Below are positions 1-6,241 of a stretch of DNA of 12,726 nucleotides, piece after piece. The translations under genes were made by a program, and so were the position numbers. Within the stretch, counting starts at the first letter, position 1. The number at the start of each line of letters is the position of its first letter. The notes under the pieces were generated by a model. It saw only the letters and a list, made by a program, of their open reading frames with translations. It ran no database searches and was not told the DNA's origin. This DNA comes from JAAYGD01 sp964428195 (lineage in GTDB: Bacteria; Bacillota_I; Bacilli_A; RF39; UBA660), in NCBI GenBank assembly GCA_964428195.1, contig CAYRXC010000024.1:1-12726 (forward strand). Direction: 5' to 3'.

Positions 1-443
1 AAAAATAAATCAAAAGTCATATCTACTACTTCTTTTATTCTTGCATCTTTTTTATCTATTTTGTTTATAAACAATATTGGCTTCATACCATTTTCAAGTG
101 ATTTCTCTAATACAACCCTAGTTTGAGGCATTGGGCCTTCTGCTGAATCAACAAGCAAAATAACCGTATCTACAGTTTTAATTATTCTCTCCACTTCAGA
201 AGAAAAATCCGCGTGGCCAGGGGTATCTACTATATTTATTTTCAAATCTTTATATTTGATTGAACAATTTTTTGAATAAATTGTTATTCCTCTTTCTCTC
301 TCGAGATCGTTTGAATCCATTACCTGTTCGATTATTTCTTCGTTATATCTGAAAACTCCACTTTGTTTCAGCATAGCATCAACTAAAGTAGATTTCCCAG
401 AATCTACATGGGCAATAATTGCAATATTAATAATTCTTTCCAT
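1..443 (-). CDS. typA: TypA/BipA ribosome-associated GTPase, N-terminal part (cut by window edge)
   Basis: Only the first 147 codons of a translational GTPase of the TypA/BipA family are present; the rest lies beyond base 1. The G-domain motifs appear in order: P-loop AHVDSGKST (residues 12-20), RERGITI switch I, DTPGHAD switch II and NKID (G4). The stretch GPMPQTR that follows the conserved VDSAE is characteristic of TypA and separates it from EF-G, LepA and TetM-type proteins. TypA binds 70S ribosomes and acts in ribosome assembly and stress adaptation in the cytosol. The ATG at 441-443 follows AGGAAG (450-455) at six bases. The P-loop has Ser where the family usually has His (DHGKT). The gene lies downstream of, and in the same direction as, the TetR gene, but a terminator sits between them, so it probably uses its own promoter. 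Confidence 0.93.
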   Translation of the reverse strand, partial: MERIINIAIIAHVDSGKSTLVDAMLKQSGVFRYNEEIIEQVMDSNDLERERGITIYSKNCSIKYKDLKINIVDTPGHADFSSEVERIIKTVDTVILLVDSAEGPMPQTRVVLEKSLENGMKPILFINKIDKKDARIKEVVDMTFDLF

Positions 444-473
444 TTAGCACTTCCTAAAAAAACGTACCGACTA

Positions 474-501
474 ATAATATCACAAATAACAAAAAAATCA
501 A
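474..501 (-). promoter_or_regulatory. Candidate typA promoter with extended -10
   Basis: Read on the minus strand, TTGATT (501-496) is followed after 16 bases by TATTAT (479-474). A TG one base upstream of the hexamer makes it an extended -10 (TGATATTAT). The start would fall near 467, giving a leader of about 24 bases that includes the AGGAAG ribosome site. The -35 overlaps the descending arm of the upstream terminator, so this call rests on the -10 alone. Confidence 0.45.
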
Positions 502-520
502 TACGCTAGTTATTGATTTT
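491..520 (-). terminator. Rho-independent terminator of the TetR gene
   Basis: Perfect 10-bp arms at 494-503 (AAAATCAATA) and 511-520 (TATTGATTTT) flank a 7-base loop. On the minus strand the hairpin is followed by an uninterrupted T-run (A-run 491-497 on the plus strand). It begins three bases beyond the TetR stop codon at 523-525. The stem is AT-rich, as expected for this genome. Confidence 0.7.
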
Positions 521-522
521 AC

Positions 523-1119
523 TTATTTTACAATTCCTTTCGATATTAATATTAATTCTTTTTCAAATATTTCTATCTTTTTTTCCTTGTTCATGTTTCT
601 ATTATATGTTTCTACTATATTATGAATCATTAGAGATTCTATTATATCGAGAACATAACCCAAAGAAAACTTTCCTTGAATATTTAATTTATTAACATCT
701 ACCATATTGATTATATTGTTTAATCCATCATTAAAATTTGGAGTAAACATTTTTTGAATTTTGTTGTTCATATTTAAAAATAATTTTTCAAAATATTGTT
801 TATTTTTTTCTTCTTCTATCATATCCATTATGAATAAAAACAAACTATGATAAGACTTAATTAAATCTCCATTGAATTCTTTTAAATTATTAATCAATTT
901 GGTTTTTATTTCTTTCGAATATTCATCTACAACATAATAAAAGCAATCTTCTATATCTTCAAAATATTGATAAAAACTTCCTCTAGGAATTTTTGCGTCT
1001 TTAATAATGTTTGAAACCAATGCATTAGCTATAGGAGTTCTACTGAATTCTTTTTTTGCAGCTTTTACAACTATATTTCTTTTATTTTCAGGAAGATTGA
1101 AAAATGTTTTTTTAGGCAT
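523..1119 (-). CDS. TetR/AcrR-family transcriptional regulator
   Basis: A 198-residue protein of normal TetR length. Residues ~10-60 form the three-helix DNA-binding domain; the recognition part reads SNIIKDAKIPRGSFYQYFED, where GSFYQYF matches the family's G(T/S)(F/I)Y.YF signature. The rest is a helical ligand/dimerisation domain with no conserved signature, so the inducer is not predictable. The ATG at 1117-1119 follows AAGGAG at a good distance (ATG to AGGAG about 9 bases). It lies 40 bases downstream of the sortase gene in the same direction, yet has a near-consensus promoter and a terminator of its own, so it forms a separate unit that probably regulates itself. Regulation of the neighbouring surface-display genes is possible but not shown. 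Confidence 0.88.
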   Translation of the reverse strand: MPKKTFFNLPENKRNIVVKAAKKEFSRTPIANALVSNIIKDAKIPRGSFYQYFEDIEDCFYYVVDEYSKEIKTKLINNLKEFNGDLIKSYHSLFLFIMDMIEEEKNKQYFEKLFLNMNNKIQKMFTPNFNDGLNNIINMVDVNKLNIQGKFSLGYVLDIIESLMIHNIVETYNRNMNKEKKIEIFEKELILISKGIVK

Positions 1120-1144
1120 AAAATCAACTCCTTACACTATTTTA

Positions 1145-1173
1145 ATTATACATTTTATATTACGTAAAGTCAA
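1145..1173 (-). promoter_or_regulatory. Near-consensus promoter of the TetR gene
   Basis: On the minus strand TTGACT (1173-1168), exactly 17 bases, then TATAAT (1150-1145). This is the best sigma-A-type promoter in the window. The start would be near 1138, giving a leader of about 19 bases that holds the ribosome site. The -35 lies inside the last codons of the sortase gene. Confidence 0.72.
1160..1167. promoter_or_regulatory. Palindrome in the TetR promoter spacer (candidate operator)
   Basis: TTACGTAA is a perfect 8-bp palindrome placed directly downstream of the -35 hexamer, and it contains the stop codon of the sortase gene (1160-1162). TetR proteins commonly bind palindromes between -35 and +1 of their own promoter. 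The symmetry does not extend beyond 8 bp, which is short for a TetR operator, so this is only a candidate. Confidence 0.35.
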
Positions 1174-1666
1174 ATGGCTCCAGTAACAATATCAATCTAT
1201 AATTATTATCTACTTCATTACATGTGAATATAGTTAGTGTGGTTTTTTCTTTTATATTATTTAATATTTTAGTATTGCTTTCATCGACAAAAAATTTTTT
1301 TATTACTTTATATTCATACTTTTTACCTTTATAAAAGTAATTAACTTTTTCACCTAATTCTATTTTGTCTAAATTAGTAAAAAAAGAGTTTGAACCATTT
1401 CCTGAATGAGCACCAATTACAGTATTTGTATTTGTTAAATTGGGTCTTCCAAATTCCTTGAACATAACGATTCCTTTTATTTTTTTTGAGTATACGGATT
1501 CCTCGCTTACTATTCCCTTAAGCTTTATTTTTTTAATTTCAAGATAAGAAATCCCTGCTCGATCTTTTTCAAACACATTATTAATGTGTGTTCTTTCTTT
1601 AAAAAAAGATATTCCCCAAAAAGTTAAAATAATAGTTGAAATAATACATACAATAAGAATTCGCAT
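1160..1666 (-). CDS. Membrane-anchored sortase
   Basis: A 168-residue sortase-family transpeptidase. Residues 2-21 form an N-terminal signal anchor, followed by the extracellular catalytic domain. The catalytic triad is visible: His87 in VIGAHSGNG, Cys149 in LTIFTC and Arg157 in NNYRLIL. Sortases cleave a C-terminal sorting signal and join the protein to the wall or to another pilin subunit. The histidine context (GAH rather than the usual GH) and short length do not place it securely in a class; a class A/D-like or uncharacterised type is possible. The start ATG lies 43 bases inside the preceding surface-protein gene. The best ribosome site (AAAGGAAA) is about 17 bases upstream, rather far, so translation is probably coupled. 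No in-frame alternative start is present nearer than a TGA further upstream. Confidence 0.88.
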   Translation of the reverse strand: MRILIVCIISTIILTFWGISFFKERTHINNVFEKDRAGISYLEIKKIKLKGIVSEESVYSKKIKGIVMFKEFGRPNLTNTNTVIGAHSGNGSNSFFTNLDKIELGEKVNYFYKGKKYEYKVIKKFFVDESNTKILNNIKEKTTLTIFTCNEVDNNYRLILLLEPFDFT

Positions 1667-3180
1667 AACAAATCTTTTATGTTTCCTTTCTCGTATAATT
1701 GAGGAAGTTCATCGATAGTCACACTATTAGTTTCTTCATAATTAATTTCATAAAATGAGTCATCAATTAAGCTAACATCGTCGCTTTCATTAATCAAATT
1801 ATTTTCATCGTTCTCTTCTTGAACATCTTCTTCAATTGGCTCATCCGAAGAAATATTCTCTTCAATTACTTCTTCTTTTTCATTAATAAATATATAATTT
1901 AAATCATTATTTATTTCATTTACTTCTATTTCAAATTCCGGTTCAACTTCAAAACCTTCTCTTGAATTTATTTGCTTAACTTTATAAATTCCATATTGCA
2001 ATTTCCCGGATACAAATCCATTCTCATCTGTTTCTAATACCATTTCTAAAGCATCATCTTTATATACTTCAAACTTAATTCCCGAATCTAAATATTCTAC
2101 ATTGTTGATCTTATATATATTTGTTATTGTCAATTCTTTTTCGATTGGTTCAATATATATTGTGTCTTCTACAGGATTTAAACCCCATACTAAATCAACA
2201 TTTATTATTTCATCATAATGATTAAATCCGTAACTTGGTAATACCTCTATGATAGTGTATTTGCCTAAAGGTATATTCGTTATTATTAATTCTCCTAACG
2301 AATTTGTTGATACCCTTCTATAAAAATTCCCATATTCATCAAAGATTTCGTAAAAAGCATAATCCAATTTTATATAGTTATTGGATTTGTTACTTTTATT
2401 TATTCTATTAATTTTAATACTTGTATTCGTTATTACTAAGTTAATTACTCTTCTCTTTGATTGAAGGCTTCCCGGTTTAATAATTGTTTGATAGCCCGGT
2501 TCTAAAAACAATAATGAGTTATAACCTTTACTGTAGTTTCTATTTAATGTTAATACATCTACGTTACTAAATGTGGCATGTATTATAAATTCTCTTGGAG
2601 TTTGGCTAACATCATTTATTCCAGAATATGTATACTCATATTGTGGTAATTTAGAGCTTTGATCATATATTGTATAAGTATTTCCTATTTCAACGGTATG
2701 GCTCTCTTCATATAGTACATTTTCATTTATGTATTCACTATATAAATCTAATATCTCTCTTTTATATTCGGATAAATCTATATAGTCTCCTCCAAATCTA
2801 GTATAAGTCCAATATACATCTACTCCTAAAGATCCCCAGATTAACTCTTGTGCCGCCAAATAATAATAGATATCGTTATGATTGCCGTACCTATAACCAA
2901 AAAACGAAATTATTTCTATATATTGTTTTTGATTTGCAGTATAATTTCCGTTTTCATTAAAATCATATAAACTATAACCATTTTCTCTAGATATTGACAC
3001 TCCAAAATCCAAACAATATAAAGGAATTCCTTCGTGTTCTTTGTATACAGCTTGATATGATATATATGTATTATCTTTAAAACCATTTACATATACATCT
3101 AAATAACTATAATCAATATATTCTTTTGCATTAACTTTAATCAAAAAAAATAAACAAAATAAAAATATAACCTTCTTCAT
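1624..3180 (-). CDS. Thioester-domain (TED/TIE-like) surface adhesin with SpaA-type repeats
   Basis: A 518-residue exported protein. Residues 1-18 form a signal peptide (MKKVIFLFCLFFLIKVNA). Residues ~25-160 resemble a thioester domain: Cys56 in PLYCLDFG and Gln111 in AAQELIWG match the Cys and the Q(E/A).(I/L)W motif that form the internal Cys-Gln thioester in Gram-positive adhesins, used for covalent capture of host or surface amines. Residues ~250-350 and ~351-432 look like two SpaA/prealbumin-fold repeats (ITNIPLGKYTIIEV and DENGFVSGKLQYGIYKVKQI cores). An acidic linker (434-490) follows. The C-terminus is LPQLYEKG then a short hydrophobic stretch (504-518) with no basic tail, so it is not a canonical LPXTG signal. 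The ATG at 3178-3180 is chosen because AAGGAGA lies just upstream of it; an ATG at 3195 lacks a ribosome site. It is followed by, and overlaps, the sortase gene, its likely partner. Confidence 0.82.
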   Translation of the reverse strand: MKKVIFLFCLFFLIKVNAKEYIDYSYLDVYVNGFKDNTYISYQAVYKEHEGIPLYCLDFGVSISRENGYSLYDFNENGNYTANQKQYIEIISFFGYRYGNHNDIYYYLAAQELIWGSLGVDVYWTYTRFGGDYIDLSEYKREILDLYSEYINENVLYEESHTVEIGNTYTIYDQSSKLPQYEYTYSGINDVSQTPREFIIHATFSNVDVLTLNRNYSKGYNSLLFLEPGYQTIIKPGSLQSKRRVINLVITNTSIKINRINKSNKSNNYIKLDYAFYEIFDEYGNFYRRVSTNSLGELIITNIPLGKYTIIEVLPSYGFNHYDEIINVDLVWGLNPVEDTIYIEPIEKELTITNIYKINNVEYLDSGIKFEVYKDDALEMVLETDENGFVSGKLQYGIYKVKQINSREGFEVEPEFEIEVNEINNDLNYIFINEKEEVIEENISSDEPIEEDVQEENDENNLINESDDVSLIDDSFYEINYEETNSVTIDELPQLYEKGNIKDLLCEFLLYVLFQLLF

Positions 3181-3215
3181 GATTTCTCCTTCCAAAAGTT
3201 ATATTCCATTAATTT

Positions 3216-3635
3216 TTATTTATTCTTTTGTGTTTTTAATTCTTTTAATATTTTTTCTAATAATACAATATCTTCTGCTTTTGCAACAGGTTTTTGTTCT
3301 TCTTCTTTCTTTTGTTTAAACTTGTTTAGTAATCTAATAATCATAAATATTACAAAAGCCATTATTAAAAATTCAACTACAGCATTTATAAAGAGTCCAA
3401 TAGAAAGATATACACCTTCTTCGGGAACAACATTACCTAGTGCCTTAGATAATCCTGATAAGTCAATTTTAATATTCTCAAAATTAATTCCCGCAGTTAG
3501 TACTCCTAAAAATGGCATTATAACATTGTTAACCATAGAATTAACTATTGCAGTAAAAGCTCCACCAATTATAATACCAACTGATAAATCAATAACATTT
3601 CCTCTTAGAATAAATTTTTTAAATTCATTAATCAT
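3216..3635 (-). CDS. mscL: Large-conductance mechanosensitive channel MscL
   Basis: A 139-residue protein of typical MscL length. The N-terminal amphipathic helix and TM1 (FKKFILRGNVIDLSVGIIIGG, residues 5-25, running to ~42) match the family strongly, including the RGNV.DL.VG.IIG signature. TM2 is at about 76-100 (FINAVVEFLIMAFVIFMIIRLL), followed by a charged cytoplasmic helix (104-139). The homopentamer opens under membrane tension to release solutes during hypo-osmotic shock. The ribosome site AGGAGG is strong, four bases from the ATG. The gene starts 10 bases after the stop of the CcdA-like gene, so it is probably co-transcribed with it. The adhesin gene starts 35 bases further on. Confidence 0.96.
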   Translation of the reverse strand: MINEFKKFILRGNVIDLSVGIIIGGAFTAIVNSMVNNVIMPFLGVLTAGINFENIKIDLSGLSKALGNVVPEEGVYLSIGLFINAVVEFLIMAFVIFMIIRLLNKFKQKKEEEQKPVAKAEDIVLLEKILKELKTQKNK

Positions 3636-3645
3636 TTCTCCTCCT

Positions 3646-4827
3646 TTATATATTAAATAATAACAAATCTGGCGCGAATATCATTGCCAAACCAATTAAT
3701 AGCATTATTATACCACCAATTAAACTAGAATATCTAGAATATTTAGTAGAAACACCCGTTACTTTTAAAGTTATCATTGCAATAAAAAATATTATCAAGT
3801 CATCTAACATAAAGAAGAATATATAAACAACAATATAAGTAAAATAACTAAAACCAGGCAATTCATTCATAGCAAGAATTTGAGTGAATGCCAATGGAAG
3901 TCCTGCAGAACAAAGTAGTTCAACTAAATTAATAGAAATTGCTAGTAAAATTATTCCCATAATTGCTACAACAAATTTTTTATTTGAAGTTATTCCTTTT
4001 ATTTTTTCTATTATGCTTTTTCTTTTTTTATCATCTATTACTTCACAACCATCTTTTGGTTTTCTAACAAATTTTGATGCATTATACATTCCAAATATAA
4101 TAGCAAACAAACCAATAATAATTCGAATATAATATATTTTCGTAACAAAGACCGCAACATTTAACCATGCTAGCATAAATACCATATATACTAATGCCGA
4201 TACGAATATAAAGGTTCCCCCCAATATCCACATTTTCTTTTTGTCTTTCATGCCAACAAGCATAGATATTAAAAACAATAAAATCCACATTGCACAAGGA
4301 TTGAATCCATCAACAAATCCTACTACAACCGATACTAACAACAATGATACCTCTTTTGGGTTAACTTCTCCAAAAACGGGCAATTTTGTTTTCTCTGATT
4401 CTATTACTTCTTCCTCTTCTTCTACATCTAAAACCATATTAGGATTTTCAATATATTCGGATACAATATTCCTATAATCCTCTTTTTGATAAATGCTGAT
4501 TATTCTTTCAATATCAGCAGGAGTAGATGTTTCATCAAACGAAGTTAATACATGTTCTCCAATAACAGTGTAAGGGACATAGTTTGAAGGCTTTTGTAAT
4601 AAGTTTTGAATATTAATATACAGCTCTCCATTAGTTGGATTTCCCAATTCATAATAAAATACATTTACATCTTCATTGATAGTAATTAAATTATCTAAAT
4701 ACTCTCTTTCTTTATGGCAATGTGGGCAGCCATCTTGATAAAACAAATGTATATCTACTTCTTTAGCTTCAACATTAATAAACCCAAGAATAAATATAAA
4801 AAGAACAGTTATTATTTTTTTTATCAT
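3646..4827 (-). CDS. Exported thioredoxin domain fused to CcdA/DsbD-like thiol electron carrier
   Basis: A 393-residue membrane protein. Residues 1-21 are a signal peptide. Residues 22-125 form an extracytoplasmic thioredoxin/glutaredoxin-like domain with the redox motif CPHC (Cys34, Cys37) and a cis-proline in YVPYTVIG (Pro85). A Glu-rich linker (135-147) leads to about six TM helices (159-191, 198-222, 232-250, 285-310, 325-352, 366-388). Cys178 in GFNPCAMW (TM1) and Cys306 in ELLCSAGLP (TM4) are placed as the intramembrane pair of CcdA and DsbD, which passes electrons from cytosolic thioredoxin to outside proteins. The domain order (Trx first, carrier second) is the reverse of part of DsbD. 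The ATG overlaps the stop of the upstream small thioredoxin (ATGA), so the two are translationally coupled. Substrates are not visible; the operon suggests surface-protein thiols. Confidence 0.87.
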   Translation of the reverse strand: MIKKIITVLFIFILGFINVEAKEVDIHLFYQDGCPHCHKEREYLDNLITINEDVNVFYYELGNPTNGELYINIQNLLQKPSNYVPYTVIGEHVLTSFDETSTPADIERIISIYQKEDYRNIVSEYIENPNMVLDVEEEEEVIESEKTKLPVFGEVNPKEVSLLLVSVVVGFVDGFNPCAMWILLFLISMLVGMKDKKKMWILGGTFIFVSALVYMVFMLAWLNVAVFVTKIYYIRIIIGLFAIIFGMYNASKFVRKPKDGCEVIDDKKRKSIIEKIKGITSNKKFVVAIMGIILLAISINLVELLCSAGLPLAFTQILAMNELPGFSYFTYIVVYIFFFMLDDLIIFFIAMITLKVTGVSTKYSRYSSLIGGIIMLLIGLAMIFAPDLLLFNI

Positions 4828-5087
4828 ATATTTAATCCTTTCATAATTTCTGATTCTATTTCCTCATACGATCTTTCTCCAATCAATCTAGAGTATTCTT
4901 TATCATTAGTCATAAATATTAATACTGGCAAAATATTGCCAACATTATATATTGAAACTTCTAAATCAAAATCGTAATCATATTCAATTACTTCTAGATT
5001 TGGATATTTTTTCTTTATTTTATTTATGCTTGAATTGATTACTAAGCATCCGGGACACCACAGTGCTCCTATCTTTATTATTTTCAT
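4824..5087 (-). CDS. Small cytosolic thioredoxin-like protein (WCPGC)
   Basis: An 87-residue protein with no signal peptide. It has a minimal thioredoxin fold: strand, WCPGC motif (Trp10, Cys11, Cys14), helix, second strand (LEVIEYDYD), and the cis-proline loop ILPVLIF (Pro54) that closes the active site. It is shorter than classical thioredoxin (~105 residues) and closer in size to glutaredoxin or NrdH. The ATG at 5085-5087 follows GGAAG at five bases; an upstream TTG at 5117 has no comparable site and would run into the desulfurase gene. The gene starts 2 bases after the cysteine desulfurase stop and overlaps the next gene by four bases, so it is most likely the dedicated cytosolic electron donor of the membrane carrier encoded next. 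Confidence 0.85.
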   Translation of the reverse strand: MKIIKIGALWCPGCLVINSSINKIKKKYPNLEVIEYDYDFDLEVSIYNVGNILPVLIFMTNDKEYSRLIGERSYEEIESEIMKGLNI

Positions 5088-5089
5088 AA

Positions 5090-6214
5090 TTACTTCCAAC
5101 TTAAATTTTGATAACAAATCTTAAAAAATCTTAAAAATTGTGTTATTTCTTCTTCAGTGGTTTTATATGATAAACTAACTCTCATAGAATGACTACTTCT
5201 TTCTTCATCTTTAGTTAAAGCCATTACCGAATGAGATAATTCTCCGCTTTTAGAACATGCACTCTTGGTAGAAATAAATATGTCGAATTCTTCAAGAGCA
5301 TGAACAAAAGTTTCGGGTTTGATTCCAATAACACTAAAGTTTAGAATGTGCGGTATTGATTTACTTGTACTGTTTATAACAATGTTCTTATATTTTTTCA
5401 AATCATTCCTGATCATTTTATTTAATTTTGATACATGCTTATATTTTTGATCCAAGTTATTGGTAGATAATCTAATAGCTTTAGCAAAAGCCGCAATTAA
5501 TTCTGTTTGCGGAGTTCCACTTCTAAATATAGTTGTGCTTGATCCCCCGTGTATCATCGGTTCAATAATGATATTCTTCTTTTTGTATAAACCCGCTATT
5601 CCCTTAAAACAATAAATCTTATGCCCAGAAAAAGAAGCTAAATCAATATTTTCAAGATTTATTTTATCTTTTCCCAAACATTGTGTCATATCAACATGAA
5701 ATAAACACTTTGGATATTCCTTCAATAGTTTTCCAATCTCTTCTACATCTTGTCTAATGCCTATTTCACTGTCAACTGCACTCATAGTAACTAAAATTGT
5801 ATCTTCTCTAATAAGTGATTTTAAATGTTTGATATCAATAGTGCCATCTTTTTTTAATTTTAATATCGAAATTTCGTATCCTAAAGATGCCAAATAGTTA
5901 AGAGTTGCAACAACAGAAGAATGCTCTAAAGGAGATGTAATTATATGTTTTCCCCTGTCTTTATATTTAAAAGCTACACCTTTAATTGCTAAATTATTAG
6001 ATTCTGATGCACAAGAAGTATATATAATTTCTTCTTTTTCTACATTTAGTTCTTGTGCAATTTGTTTAGTTGCTTGATCGATTAATTCTTTTGATTTTGC
6101 ACCCAATTTATGAATTGAGTTTGCATTGGCAAAATAATTTTTTACAGTCAAATTAAAACTATCAAGGATTTCTTGTTCAACCATAGTAGTTGCAGAATAA
6201 TCCAAATAAATCAT
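5090..6214 (-). CDS. Cysteine desulfurase, IscS/NifS-like (class V aminotransferase fold)
   Basis: A 374-residue PLP enzyme that removes sulfur from L-cysteine and carries it as a persulfide for Fe-S clusters, thio-tRNA or thiamine. The start MIYLDYSATT is typical of the family. Visible landmarks are His98 (PLEHSS), Asp175/Gln178 (HVDMTQ), the PLP-binding Lys199 in SFSGHK and the catalytic loop Cys320 in STKSACSKSG. The long flexible Cys loop fits group I (IscS/NifS/NifZ-type), not SufS. No IscU, SufU or ThiI gene adjoins it, so the sulfur acceptor is unclear. The ATG at 6212-6214 is preferred because GGGTGAT precedes it by five bases; a GTG at 6226 has no ribosome site. It opens the tight run that continues with the thiol-redox genes. 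Confidence 0.9.
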   Translation of the reverse strand: MIYLDYSATTMVEQEILDSFNLTVKNYFANANSIHKLGAKSKELIDQATKQIAQELNVEKEEIIYTSCASESNNLAIKGVAFKYKDRGKHIITSPLEHSSVVATLNYLASLGYEISILKLKKDGTIDIKHLKSLIREDTILVTMSAVDSEIGIRQDVEEIGKLLKEYPKCLFHVDMTQCLGKDKINLENIDLASFSGHKIYCFKGIAGLYKKKNIIIEPMIHGGSSTTIFRSGTPQTELIAAFAKAIRLSTNNLDQKYKHVSKLNKMIRNDLKKYKNIVINSTSKSIPHILNFSVIGIKPETFVHALEEFDIFISTKSACSKSGELSHSVMALTKDEERSSHSMRVSLSYKTTEEEITQFLRFFKICYQNLSWK

Positions 6215-6230
6215 ATTATCACCCACAAAA

Positions 6231-6239
6231 ATTATACCA
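6231..6239 (-). promoter_or_regulatory. Candidate extended -10 promoter of the desulfurase operon
   Basis: TGGTATAAT on the minus strand (6239-6231) is a perfect extended -10, located just after the stop of the upstream membrane-protein gene. The start would be near 6224, almost at the ribosome site, so the leader would be very short. No good -35 is visible. If real, it lets the desulfurase-to-sortase run be expressed independently of gmk and the membrane-protein gene. Confidence 0.4.
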
Positions 6240-6241
6240 CA

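Noticed and set aside
1624..1666. Programmed frameshift joining the adhesin to the sortase
   Set aside because: No slippery heptamer is visible in the overlap, and both proteins have their own start and complete domains.
3322..3660. Plus-strand open frame opposite mscL
   Set aside because: It lies fully antisense to a clear mscL, has no ribosome site, and its protein resembles no family.
5088..5117. TTG start of a longer form of the small thioredoxin
   Set aside because: The ATG at 5085-5087 has a proper ribosome site and begins directly at the first strand of the fold; the longer form would overlap the desulfurase end with no support.
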